A stretch of DNA of 29,332 bases, from positions 1 through 29,332 of the forward strand of contig CAKTPP010000016.1 of NCBI GenBank assembly GCA_934591895.1. The letters are read 5' to 3'. The position numbers and the translations under genes were made by a program. Of the stretch, positions 1 through 6,667 are shown piece after piece. Every line of letters begins with the position of its first letter. Positions within the stretch are counted from its first letter, which is position 1. This stretch comes from an uncultured Oscillospiraceae bacterium (GTDB taxonomy: Bacteria > Bacillota > Clostridia > Oscillospirales > Oscillospiraceae). The notes beneath the pieces are model-generated. The model was given only the letters and a program-made list of their open reading frames with translations. It searched no databases and was not told the origin of the DNA.

Positions 1-48
1 CTGTTCTTTTGCTGCGTGAGGAAAACTTCCGATGATTGCGATTTTCAT
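1..48 (-). CDS. 5' end of an unidentified minus-strand gene, cut by the window edge
   Basis: Only the first 16 codons are visible. They start at an ATG read from 48 to 46 and translate as MKIAIIGSFPHAAKEQ. A good ribosome site (GGAGGTGGC) lies about seven bases upstream, and a -10-like TATACT lies further up. The hydrophobic MKIAIIGSF start resembles the first beta strand of a Rossmann-like or nucleotide-processing fold, but this is too short to assign a family. The start is supported by the ribosome site and promoter-like elements; the function is unknown. Confidence 0.55.
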   Translation of the reverse strand, partial: MKIAIIGSFPHAAKEQ

Positions 49-60
49 ACAGCCACCTCC

Positions 61-113
61 ACAACTACCGAGTTGTCGAGATGGAGTATACCACATTTCT
101 GAGGCTTTCGGAA
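61..113 (-). promoter_or_regulatory. Candidate promoter and palindromic operator of the left-edge gene
   Basis: On the minus strand TATACT (90 to 85) lies 17 bp from a weak -35 (TTCCGA, 113 to 108). Between the -10 and the ribosome site is a perfect inverted repeat, ACAACT-ACCG-AGTTGT (61-76). A palindrome at this place is typical of a repressor site, but it could equally be a small leader hairpin. The -35 match is only about half, so the promoter call is tentative. Confidence 0.35.
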
Positions 114-283
114 GATGCTTTATACTCGCCCCTGCCTGTAAGTGAAGGTCGTTGTCCCTTCTCCCGTGACGGATACTGTGTTGTCTCCATGCCGCAGTCG
201 TTATGACCGGAACCGCGGGCATGAAGTCGTTATGCAGAGTAACTGTGCTGCTGCCGCTTATACTCTCGACCGTCTCCGAAACA

Positions 284-319
284 TAGTACGCAAGCTATTG
301 TATCATAGCTTGCGTACTA
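284..319. terminator. Perfect 15-bp stem-loop beside the tRNA-Leu fragment
   Basis: Bases 284-298 are the exact reverse complement of 305-319, with a six-base loop (TGTATC). The hairpin sits immediately beyond the 3' end of the truncated tRNA-Leu fragment, where a tRNA terminator is expected for minus-strand transcription. The downstream minus-strand sequence (TATGTTTC) is only weakly T-rich. It probably belongs to the original chromosomal junction. The rest of 49-320 shows no convincing gene. Confidence 0.45.
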
Positions 320-320
320 A

Positions 321-393
321 CGTGGTGCGCCTGAAGGGACTCGAACCCACACGCTGAAAGCACGAGAACCTAAATCTCGCATGTCTACCAATT
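321..393. repeat. Left attachment-site repeat (73 bp, identical to 3990-4062)
   Basis: All 73 bases match 3990-4062. The match covers two bases beyond the CCA end, the T arm, variable arm, anticodon arm and part of the D arm of tRNA-Leu. Identity breaks at 320/3989 on one side and 394/4063 on the other, so the ends are sharply defined. Confidence 0.9.
323..393 (-). pseudogene. Truncated tRNA-Leu(UAG) fragment lacking its 5' end
   Basis: This is identical to the last 71 nt of the intact tRNA-Leu at 3992-4075, including the encoded CCA. It lacks the first 13 nt (5' acceptor strand and beginning of the D region). The bases replacing them (reverse complement of 394-406) read AAAACAGCACCAA and cannot pair with the 3' acceptor strand. 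It is therefore a non-functional by-product of integration, not a second tRNA gene. Confidence 0.85.
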
Positions 394-426
394 TTGGTGC
401 TGTTTTTACCAATTTGTTGGCGTTGG

Positions 427-456
427 TTGAAATGCACAGAGGAGAAATGATAAAAT
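427..456 (+). promoter_or_regulatory. Predicted sigma-A promoter of the toxin operon
   Basis: TTGAAA (427-432) is separated by 18 bp from TAAAAT (451-456), just inside the left end of the island and about 80 bp before the first gene. It would drive all four co-directional island genes as one transcript, so the cassette appears to bring its own promoter. Confidence 0.5.
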
Positions 457-538
457 ATATAAGCGCGATTTTGAATATTGGGAGCAATCAAAAGTGCACT
501 GTTGATATGTGATTGTGTGAGAAAGAGAGGTGAGCGCT

Positions 539-967
539 GTGCCAACAAATGAGGAATACGAAAGCTTAAAAGCACAGAAACGAGAAGTTCAGATAAAATA
601 CAATGACGCGCTCGACAGAATTGAAGAATGTGATTACAAGATCGCCAGATTGAAGCGCACAAAGGCAACATTGACAGAGCAAAAATGCGCGTTTGCTGTA
701 ATCAAAAAAGATGATGAGTCGATCATTGACCAGAAAAAAAGAAGCGAGTGGAGCGGAAACCGATACTCCGATTTTTGTGCGGCCGGCAACGATATGGTAG
801 ATGTAAATGAGATGTTTTACAGCAAGTCGTTAGATCATGCGCTGGATGCCGTAAACGATGAAATTACACGGCTTCAAAACCTAAAACACAACGAGCACGG
901 TTTGCTCGGCAGGCTGGCTTCGAAAATCAATAGTCTAGCCAATAGAATTGAAAACTTTTTTAACTGA
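539..967 (+). CDS. Small helical LXG-toxin partner, DUF5082/YwqH-like
   Basis: A 142-residue, charged, almost entirely helical protein with heptad-like spacing over residues 5-65 and a central W-S-G (71-73) reminiscent of the WXG turn of ESAT-6-like proteins. The GTG at 539 was chosen because an AGAGAGGTGAG ribosome site ends about five bases before it; an in-frame GTG at 530 overlaps that site. Small helical proteins of the DUF5082 type are encoded directly upstream of LXG toxins, as in the Bacillus subtilis ywqH-ywqI-ywqJ order, and in studied cases bind the LXG domain to guide the toxin to the type VIIb secretion channel. That role is inferred here from position, size and fold. It is the first gene of the island operon; the next gene starts 11 bases after its stop. 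Confidence 0.6.
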   Translation: MPTNEEYESLKAQKREVQIKYNDALDRIEECDYKIARLKRTKATLTEQKCAFAVIKKDDESIIDQKKRSEWSGNRYSDFCAAGNDMVDVNEMFYSKSLDHALDAVNDEITRLQNLKHNEHGLLGRLASKINSLANRIENFFN

Positions 968-978
968 GGTGATTGGTT

Positions 979-1251
979 ATGTCGGAATTTAAGTTAGCGC
1001 CTGAATTTCTGGTTGAAATAGAATCCTTTGCCTCCTCGGGGAAAGTAATCAATGATGCATACGTTCAGCTTGAGGAGGGGACATTGTCAACTTTACCTAC
1101 AGGTTGGAAGTATTTGCGGCAGCATGAGCAGATCAAGCAACTGCTTGACGCGTATATAGAACTTGTATACAAAGATACAAATGACTTGATGGAAATGTAT
1201 AAGGCGGCGACCGGCATGGACACAAAAATTGCCAATGCATATCGCGACTAA
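979..1251 (+). CDS. WXG100-sized helical partner of the LXG toxin, YwqI-like
   Basis: A 90-residue helical protein. The ATG at 979 follows GAGGTGATT at good spacing; an in-frame TTG at 973 overlaps that ribosome site and was rejected. There is a conserved-looking G-W (42-43) in the turn between two predicted helices and no signal peptide or membrane segment. Its size, two-helix layout and place between a DUF5082-like gene and an LXG toxin match the second small partner (YwqI/DUF5344 type) found in LXG loci. Such proteins are thought to form a complex with the LXG domain for type VIIb export. The family is assigned by context, because the sequence is too divergent for certainty by eye. Confidence 0.5.
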   Translation: MSEFKLAPEFLVEIESFASSGKVINDAYVQLEEGTLSTLPTGWKYLRQHEQIKQLLDAYIELVYKDTNDLMEMYKAATGMDTKIANAYRD

Positions 1252-1263
1252 CGGAGGCGTGAC

Positions 1264-2973
1264 ATGGGCTACAAAGTGGAATTTGATACGCTGGATGGGC
1301 TGTATAACGGACTGGGTGCGCAGACAAATCAATGGCTGGAAGGATTCCAAAAAGTACAAGCAGCAGTGGAGACGTTATACGAAAGCAAGAGCATTTCCGG
1401 TGTCGGTGCAGATAATATCCGCAGCTATTTTGAAAGTGTGCATGGGACAATTATCGGCTTGATGGTAAATCTTGTGTCTCTTCATTCTGCAAATTGTCTG
1501 CTGTATAAGCAAGACTACCAGCGGAACATTGACACTGACCTTCATGCGGTTATTTATGAGAAGAACCTGAATAAAATCAAAGAGAAGATTCAAAGAAATC
1601 GAGCACTTGCACTGGCTGTCGATGGTGAGGTCCAATATGCATTGGAACAGGTTCGCGACATTTTTTACCATACGTATCGAGATGCCAGAGATGTTGAAGC
1701 TGTCCATAAAAGCGCAGAAGCTTTTTTGCATGACCTTGATACAGAGGTGAAGGCTCTGGAGCAATGCCATGAAGATGCGGACTTTGTTAATTCTACGCAA
1801 ATGCTGGAGGCACTTCGTGCTTTTATATCAGAGCAGATAGGGAAAGGGCGAACGTATAAGGAGCGTTTTTCACTCGCCGAACTGTCGAACTCAGCCTCTT
1901 TCAGATCAATTTATGAAGCCTATTTATCTGTTCAAAGTGAGCTCGATGACAAAACGAGCGCGATTGAAACTGCAATCGAAAACGAGAACCAGAGGGTTGC
2001 GGACTTGGAAGCGGAATATGAAGAGCGGGAAAACAAGGCGACTGTTATCAACATGGTCGTTACCGGCGTATGCGTCATAGGGTCAATCGCCGCGATTGCT
2101 GCCACAGGCGGCGCAGCTACTCCATTGGTTGTTGCGGGTATTTCTGCAGCAAGCGGTGCGGTCATTGCGGGAACGCACAATGTCACTGGGCAATATGTAA
2201 GAAATGGCGGCCTTGGCGGTCTTGATCTCAAGTCGCTGGGAAAGGATGTTTTTGTTGGCGCGGCGACCGGTTTTGTTACTGGCTATCTTGGTGCAACAGT
2301 CAGCGGTGCAATTACATCCGGATTAGGGAATACGGCGGTCGGGAGCACACTTTTGAACTCGCCAAACGCTGTTGTTAGAGTTGGTGCTGGAGCGGTAATT
2401 GGAAGCGTCTCTCAGACCGGCTCTGGCATTGTTTCTCGTGCTGCGGGAACTTTGGTGTCCACAGGAGGTGACTTTGGTGCCGCTTTTGACAGTGCGTTTA
2501 ACAAGGAAAATATTTTTATAGATGCGGCGACTGGCGGGGCGTTTGGCGGCGCTGCTGCTATGAAAAAACCTGTTGGAAGAGAAATTTCACTGGAAGATAT
2601 TGATAAGAACTTGCTGGAAAACAAGCCAAAGAATTCTCCGAACCCTGAAAAGTGGATTGAAAAAGGTGGGGAAATCCATGTTGATGGAAATGGGACATGG
2701 ACGTATACCACCTCTGACGGTGTAAGCGCTGTGTACACGGACGGGCATCCGGACTTCGCGCGCGCAGGTCTGGTTGAGAAAAAGACGGATATTGGAGAGT
2801 TTTCGGACAAGAGAAGCATTGACTTCCGGCGAGCGGAGGCGCAAACTGAGAAACCGGCAGGGACGACTTGGCATCACAGCGAAAATGGACATACTCTGGA
2901 AGCGGTCTCGACAAAATACCATAAATTATTTACGCATAGAGGCGGCTTTTCAATTGTGAATGGAGGGAAGTAA
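1264..2973 (+). CDS. LXG-domain polymorphic toxin with C-terminal WHH-type nuclease
   Basis: A 569-residue toxin with ATG at 1264 behind GGAGGCGTGAC. Residues 1 to about 230 form a helical LXG domain: an LDGLYNGL start, then the typical ISGVGADNIRSYFESVH segment near 45-61. This is the export domain for type VIIb secretion. Residues about 264-436 are Gly/Ala-rich and hydrophobic, the usual pre-toxin linker. The last 37 residues carry W536-H537-H538, N541-G542, H553 and H558-R-G-G, the signature of the WHH branch of the HNH/endonuclease VII superfamily, so the likely activity is cleavage of nucleic acid in a competitor. The domain ends only nine residues after the last motif, as expected for an intact toxin tip. 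The following gene abuts the stop codon, as immunity genes do. No secretion machinery is in view, so export would depend on a distant locus. Confidence 0.8.
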   Translation: MGYKVEFDTLDGLYNGLGAQTNQWLEGFQKVQAAVETLYESKSISGVGADNIRSYFESVHGTIIGLMVNLVSLHSANCLLYKQDYQRNIDTDLHAVIYEKNLNKIKEKIQRNRALALAVDGEVQYALEQVRDIFYHTYRDARDVEAVHKSAEAFLHDLDTEVKALEQCHEDADFVNSTQMLEALRAFISEQIGKGRTYKERFSLAELSNSASFRSIYEAYLSVQSELDDKTSAIETAIENENQRVADLEAEYEERENKATVINMVVTGVCVIGSIAAIAATGGAATPLVVAGISAASGAVIAGTHNVTGQYVRNGGLGGLDLKSLGKDVFVGAATGFVTGYLGATVSGAITSGLGNTAVGSTLLNSPNAVVRVGAGAVIGSVSQTGSGIVSRAAGTLVSTGGDFGAAFDSAFNKENIFIDAATGGAFGGAAAMKKPVGREISLEDIDKNLLENKPKNSPNPEKWIEKGGEIHVDGNGTWTYTTSDGVSAVYTDGHPDFARAGLVEKKTDIGEFSDKRSIDFRRAEAQTEKPAGTTWHHSENGHTLEAVSTKYHKLFTHRGGFSIVNGGK

Positions 2974-3765
2974 ATGATAATTAATGGATTTGGAAAGGCG
3001 ATGCCGGAATGTATTTCGAAAATGGAGCGGGAATATAGCATTTCCGTTCCAAAGGAATACCGGGAGTTTTTGCTGAACTCGAATGGCGGAATTGCCCCTC
3101 GAGACGGCAGAGCGACAATTGTACTTGAGCCGATTAAAGAAGAAATAGACATTGAGATTATGTTCGGTCTCGGTCTGGAAGAATGCTTTGATATTGACTA
3201 CTGGATGCAGCAGTATCGGGATGAATTGCCACCCCGTTCTATACTGATTGGCAACGATACGATCAAAGGCTTTTTGGTGCTCAGTCAAACAGAAACGGGG
3301 TGCTGTGTGTATTACTGGGATGATGAGCGTAATTTTGATGCATCCACCGATGAGAGCAATGCATACCTCGTTGCAAGTGATTTTTCGGAGTTTTTAAGCA
3401 TGATCCATGGACTGGATGCAAATTGCGGTACAGCCGATGGTGCGCAAATGTGCAGTCCGCTTCCGCTGGGCAGTGTTGTGCTTTTGAACGGCGGAGTTCA
3501 AAAATTGCTGATTATTGCTCGTGCGCTCAATGTGAAGAATGGCGACAAGGAACTGTTCTTTGACTATGGTGCTGTCGCATATCCCGAAGGGCTTATCGGA
3601 GATCAAATGGCATATTTTAATCACGAGAATGTCTCGAGAATCGTCTTTGAAGGATATCGTGATGATGATGAAACGATTTTTTCTCAACGAATCCAAGACT
3701 ACGTTGCGAGCCATCCGAATCTTTGCAAGGGAAGTCCTGACGCTTGGGACGATAGGACGGCGTAG
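2974..3765 (+). CDS. SUKH (SMI1/KNR4) immunity domain fused to a DUF4176 domain
   Basis: A 263-residue two-domain protein whose ATG directly follows the toxin stop (TAA 2971-2973); its ribosome site, GGAGGG, lies inside the end of the toxin gene. Residues 1 to about 145 look like a SUKH fold: an N-terminal helix, VPKEYREFLLNSNGG, and later strands with WDDERNFDAS and a closing helix SDFSEFLSMI. SUKH proteins are common immunity proteins against WHH and other nuclease toxins. Residues about 162-245 match DUF4176 (PLPLGSVVLLNGG, FFDYGAVAYPEG, MAYFNHENV, IVFEGYRDDDE), a family found as stand-alone proteins in LXG/type VII loci. The fusion suggests that immunity and toxin handling are combined in one protein; that is inference. 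A missing or cytosolic-only partner would be consistent with the absence of any signal peptide. Confidence 0.75.
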   Translation: MIINGFGKAMPECISKMEREYSISVPKEYREFLLNSNGGIAPRDGRATIVLEPIKEEIDIEIMFGLGLEECFDIDYWMQQYRDELPPRSILIGNDTIKGFLVLSQTETGCCVYYWDDERNFDASTDESNAYLVASDFSEFLSMIHGLDANCGTADGAQMCSPLPLGSVVLLNGGVQKLLIIARALNVKNGDKELFFDYGAVAYPEGLIGDQMAYFNHENVSRIVFEGYRDDDETIFSQRIQDYVASHPNLCKGSPDAWDDRTA

Positions 3766-3944
3766 AATTGAAAGCTGCAGAGTGTGCACAGAATGAGCGT
3801 TTTGAACGGAACTTGTTTTGAAGCAGAGGGGGTTGTAACTTGGATTCCGGCGCATTACGCTGCATAGAGCATAGTTGTTGTATGCGGAATATAACGTTCG
3901 GAAATGAAAAACTCTCGGTCAGATGCGGCTTTCGGTATATGACA
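3766..3944. other. Island tail without a recognisable gene
   Basis: Between the immunity gene stop and the hairpin beside tRNA-Leu no reading frame has a good ribosome site and recognisable product. No integrase remnant was seen. The short frames present overlap each other on both strands and look random. Confidence 0.5.
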
Positions 3945-3986
3945 AGAACCTCGCGGCAGATAGCTTGCTATCAACCGCGAGGTTCT
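3945..3986 (-). terminator. Likely terminator of tRNA-Leu
   Basis: A 12-bp outer stem (3945-3956 with 3975-3986) encloses an inner six-bp stem (GATAGC 3959-3964 with GCTATC 3967-3972). It lies just downstream of the tRNA CCA end on the minus strand and is followed by a moderately T-rich stretch. It is on the island side of the right repeat, so it arrived with the island and replaced the native hairpin, probably the one now at 284-319. Confidence 0.6.
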
Positions 3987-3989
3987 ACT

Positions 3990-4062
3990 CGTGGTGCGCC
4001 TGAAGGGACTCGAACCCACACGCTGAAAGCACGAGAACCTAAATCTCGCATGTCTACCAATT
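3990..4062. repeat. Right attachment-site repeat (73 bp, identical to 321-393)
   Basis: A perfect copy of 321-393, contained in the 3' part of the intact tRNA-Leu gene. Because the island's copy restores the tRNA 3' portion, the host tRNA stays functional after insertion, the usual arrangement for integrase target sites. Confidence 0.9.
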
Positions 4063-4075
4063 CCATCACAGGCGC
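3992..4075 (-). tRNA. tRNA-Leu (anticodon UAG)
   Basis: An 84-nt minus-strand tRNA from 4075 to 3992. The acceptor stem GCGCCTG pairs with CAGGCGC, the discriminator is A, and CCA is encoded (3994-3992). The anticodon stem CGAGA/TCTCG encloses the loop TTTAGGT, giving anticodon UAG for CUN leucine codons. A long variable arm and the GGTTCGAGTCC T arm fit the class II leucine type. It serves as the integration site for the island at 321-4062. Confidence 0.95.
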
Positions 4076-4083
4076 AAACAGAA

Positions 4084-4105
4084 AGCGGCGGTATCGGCCG
4101 CCGCT
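4084..4105. terminator. GC-rich hairpin upstream of tRNA-Leu
   Basis: AGCGGCGG (4084-4091) pairs with CCGCCGCT (4098-4105) around a six-base loop. On the minus strand it is followed by TTTCTGTTT and then the tRNA 5' end, so it could terminate a minus-strand transcript entering from the right. No gene ending there was found; a leader hairpin is the alternative. Bases 4106-4319 show no supported gene. Confidence 0.4.
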
Positions 4106-4319
4106 CTTAAGCCTCTATTTTTCCACGGGGAGGTTCCCGAGGCGGAGCATATCGCTGAATCCGCAGATGCCATCTCATTTTCAACCGGCGGATGGAGCCG
4201 GTGCGGAGCTGTTCGCTTGACCCGCACGCCGCATTTGCGGCATCCTCATCTTATCACAGCCGCCGCGGCTTGGCAAGTGGGCAAACGCAAATGCCGCGCA
4301 AAAACTTCCCCGACGCAAA

Positions 4320-4348
4320 TTGACAAGCATCCGGAAACCTGATATCAT
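4320..4348 (+). promoter_or_regulatory. Sigma-A promoter of the EamA permease gene
   Basis: A perfect -35 TTGACA (4320-4325) is 17 bp from TATCAT (4343-4348). The start codon lies about 35 bp after the -10, leaving a short leader with a GGGAGGTG ribosome site. Confidence 0.75.
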
Positions 4349-4382
4349 GCTCTGTCGAAAGCTTACTCGGGAGGTGTGCAGA

Positions 4383-5264
4383 ATGCGCAAATATACGGCG
4401 TCCGTCATCGCGGCGGGGTGCCTCTGGGGACTGATGGGACTGTTCACGCGCACGCTGGCGGCTTGCGGCGTGGACGCAACGGGCGCGATCGTGCTGCGCT
4501 GCGGCATCGCGGCGCTGCTGTTTGCCGTGACGATGCTCGTGCGTGATCCGAAGCAGTTTTGCATCCGCCTGAAAGACGTCTGGTGCTTTTTCGGCACCGG
4601 TATCTGCAGCCTGCTGTTTTTCACGTATTGCTATTTTCAGGCCATCACGCTCATGGATCTGTCCACGGCGGCCGTGCTGCTGTACACCGCACCGTCGATC
4701 GTCATGGTGCTCTCGCTGATCCTGTTTCACGAGCGCATCACGGCGCAGAAGCTCCTTGCGCTCGTGCTGGCGTTTGCCGGGTGCTGCCTCGTGTCGCTCG
4801 TCGGCGGGGAGCACAAGCTTTCTGCAGCCGGCATCCTCTACGGCCTCGGCGCGGGCTTCGGCTATGCGCTCTACAGCATTTTCGCCCGCTATGCGCTCGA
4901 CCGCGGCTATTCGAGCAGCACCGTCAACTTCTACTCCTGCCTGCTGACCGTCGCCGGCGCGGCGATCCTCTGGGGCGCGGCGCAGCCGCTGGGCGTGATG
5001 TTCGCATCGTGGCAGAACTTCGGCCTGTGCGCGGCACTCGGCATCGTCACGTGCTATCTGCCGTATCTGCTCTATACCTATGGCCTCACGGGACTCGAGA
5101 CGGGCAGGGCATCCATCCTTGCCTCGTTCGAGCCGGTCGTGGCGACGCTCGTGGGCATCTTCGTGTTCCACGAGACGCTCACACCGCTCAGCGCCCTCGG
5201 CTGCGTGTGCGTGCTCTCGGCAGTCGTGCTGCTCAATCTCAAGCGGCGGCAGAAGGCCAACTGA
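4383..5264 (+). CDS. EamA/DMT-family inner-membrane permease
   Basis: A 293-residue, very hydrophobic protein with about ten predicted membrane helices in two repeated halves, the fold of the drug/metabolite transporter superfamily. The first half opens with SVIAAGCLWGLMGLFTR, a typical EamA start; the second half begins near ILYGLGAGFGYALYSIFARYA. The Arg/Lys-rich tail (KRRQKA) would face the cytoplasm. The start at 4383 is fixed by GGGAGGTG six bases upstream; an in-frame ATG at 4320 lies in the promoter and was rejected. The substrate (amino acid, nucleoside or drug efflux) cannot be told from sequence. The gene is single, with its own promoter and a terminator shared with the convergent aminotransferase. 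Confidence 0.85.
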   Translation: MRKYTASVIAAGCLWGLMGLFTRTLAACGVDATGAIVLRCGIAALLFAVTMLVRDPKQFCIRLKDVWCFFGTGICSLLFFTYCYFQAITLMDLSTAAVLLYTAPSIVMVLSLILFHERITAQKLLALVLAFAGCCLVSLVGGEHKLSAAGILYGLGAGFGYALYSIFARYALDRGYSSSTVNFYSCLLTVAGAAILWGAAQPLGVMFASWQNFGLCAALGIVTCYLPYLLYTYGLTGLETGRASILASFEPVVATLVGIFVFHETLTPLSALGCVCVLSAVVLLNLKRRQKAN

Positions 5265-5271
5265 ATCCGAC

Positions 5272-5310
5272 AAAAAACCGTCCGTTCCCGATCGGGAGCG
5301 GACGGTTTTT
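5272..5310. terminator. Bidirectional terminator between the permease and aminotransferase genes
   Basis: A long stem, with AAAAACCGTCCG pairing to CGGACGGTTTTT around a smaller inner TCCCGA/TCGGGA stem, has an A run on its left and a T run on its right. It can therefore end both the plus-strand permease transcript and the minus-strand aminotransferase transcript. Confidence 0.85.
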
Positions 5311-5321
5311 ATGTATGGAGC

Positions 5322-6512
5322 TTATTTATTGTTGTAGGCCTCGATGCCCTTGGCCAGCAGCTCCATGGAGCGCCTGAGGGCGTCCTGATTGATAACGTAG
5401 GCCATGCGGATCTCGTTGACGCCGGTATGCGGGGTCTTATAGAAGCTCTCGGCCGGAGTGAACATGAGCGTGTCGCCGTTGTCGTCAAACTCCTCGAGCA
5501 TGAACAGCTGGAATTTCTCCGCGTCGTCCACGGGGAGCTTGGCCATGACGTAGAACGCGCCCTTCGGCTCGGAGTAGATGACGCCGGGGATCTTCTTGAG
5601 CCCTTCGACGAGTGTGTCGCGGCGGGCCTTGTACTCCTTGCGCACGGCGTCAAAGTATTCGGGGCCGACGGTGTAGAGCGCGGCGGAGGCGACCTGGTCG
5701 ATCGTCGAGGCGCACAGGCGGCCCTGGCACCACTTCATGGCGTTGTTGTAGAGCTCCGCGTTGCGCGTGATCACGCAGCCGATGCGCGCGCCGCAGGCGC
5801 TGAAGCGCTTGGACACGGAGTCGATGACGACGACGTTGTCCTCGTAGCCCTCAAGCTGCAGCAGGCTCATGAGCTTCTCGCCGCCGTAGACGAACTCACG
5901 GTACACCTCATCGCCGATGATGAACAGGCCGTGCTCTCTGGCGATGTCGGCCATGAGCCGGAGCTCCTCCTCGGTGAGGATGGTGCCGGTCGGGTTGCCG
6001 GGGTTGGTGAAGAGAATGGCGCGGGTGTGCTCGTTGATGCAGGCCTCAACACGCTCGCGGACGGCAAACTTGTAGTTTTCCTCCGGCGTCGTGGTGATGG
6101 GACGGATGGTCGCACCGGTGAGCGTGACGAACGTGCTGTAGTTCGGGTAGAACGGCTCGGGGATGATGATCTCATCGCCCTCGTCGAGGATGCAGCTGAG
6201 CACGATCTGCAGCGCCTCGCTGCCGCCGGTGGTGATGAGCACCTGCTTGTTGGTGATGGGCGCGTCGATCTTGCCGTAATAGTTGACGACAGCGTCGATC
6301 ATCTCCGGCACACCGTCGGACGGGGCGTAGGCCAGCACCGGCTGGCTGAAGCTCTTGACGGCGTCAAAGTAGGCCGCGGGCGTGGCGATATCGGGCTGAC
6401 CGATGTTCAGGTGGTAGAGCTTCTTCCCCTTTTTCGCCGCCTCGTTCGCGTAGGGCGCGAATTTGCGCATGGGCGAGAGGCCGCACTTTTCGATTTTGCT
6501 GGAAAATTTCAT
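5322..6512 (-). CDS. PLP-dependent aminotransferase, aspartate/aromatic class I type
   Basis: A 396-residue fold-type I aminotransferase. Visible motifs are GGSEALQ for phosphate binding (96-102), N170-PGNPTG (170-176), D201-EVY for the pyridine nitrogen and S-V-S-K235-R-F, where K235 forms the Schiff base with PLP. A C-terminal Arg region (EIRMAY) would bind the substrate carboxylate. The start at 6512 is set by GGAGGAGCAAC directly upstream; an in-frame ATG at 6566 lacks a ribosome site. The family interconverts amino acids such as aspartate, alanine or aromatics with 2-oxoacids, and exact specificity is not readable. A substrate link to the 2-oxoacid oxidoreductase operon at 18-21 kb is possible but is inference. 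Single gene with its own promoter. Confidence 0.85.
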   Translation of the reverse strand: MKFSSKIEKCGLSPMRKFAPYANEAAKKGKKLYHLNIGQPDIATPAAYFDAVKSFSQPVLAYAPSDGVPEMIDAVVNYYGKIDAPITNKQVLITTGGSEALQIVLSCILDEGDEIIIPEPFYPNYSTFVTLTGATIRPITTTPEENYKFAVRERVEACINEHTRAILFTNPGNPTGTILTEEELRLMADIAREHGLFIIGDEVYREFVYGGEKLMSLLQLEGYEDNVVVIDSVSKRFSACGARIGCVITRNAELYNNAMKWCQGRLCASTIDQVASAALYTVGPEYFDAVRKEYKARRDTLVEGLKKIPGVIYSEPKGAFYVMAKLPVDDAEKFQLFMLEEFDDNGDTLMFTPAESFYKTPHTGVNEIRMAYVINQDALRRSMELLAKGIEAYNNK

Positions 6513-6570
6513 GTTGCTCCTCCGTTTTTCTTTGTATTTTCTGTTCCTTTTTTTGCTCCTAAACATATTT

Positions 6571-6599
6571 ATGATAACGCATTTTGCCGCAAACTACAA
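6571..6599 (-). promoter_or_regulatory. Predicted sigma-A promoter of the aminotransferase gene
   Basis: TTGTAG (6599 to 6594) is 17 bp from TATCAT (6576 to 6571) on the minus strand, about 60 bp before the start codon. The -35 matches four of six bases. Confidence 0.5.
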
Positions 6600-6667
6600 C
6601 TGATTTTTTGGAAAAAAATCGGACACAAAATTAACAATTGCGTCCCGCGGGAAAGACGGAATAAAGC

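Larger units (their letters stand above)
321..4062. mobile_element. Genomic island in tRNA-Leu carrying an LXG toxin-immunity cassette, no integrase
   Basis: The segment is bounded by a perfect 73-bp direct repeat (321-393 and 3990-4062) derived from tRNA-Leu(UAG). This is the footprint of site-specific integration into a tRNA gene. The interior (394-3989) is AT-richer than the neighbouring genes and encodes four co-directional genes: two small helical proteins, an LXG toxin and a SUKH-DUF4176 protein. No integrase, excisionase, replication gene or type VII secretion gene is present. It may be a satellite mobilised in trans, or the decayed remnant of a larger element. The boundaries are seen directly; the mechanism is inference. 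Confidence 0.75.

Noticed and set aside
284..319. CRISPR repeat or attachment site
   Set aside because: A single palindrome without repeated spacers; its place beside the tRNA fragment fits a terminator better.
323..393. A second functional tRNA-Leu
   Set aside because: The 5' acceptor strand is missing and the replacement bases cannot pair.
4106..4319. Possible short minus-strand gene or gene remnant upstream of tRNA-Leu
   Set aside because: A frame ending RYAPPREPPRGKIEA is open for about 45 codons, but it has no start codon with a ribosome site and no recognisable family.
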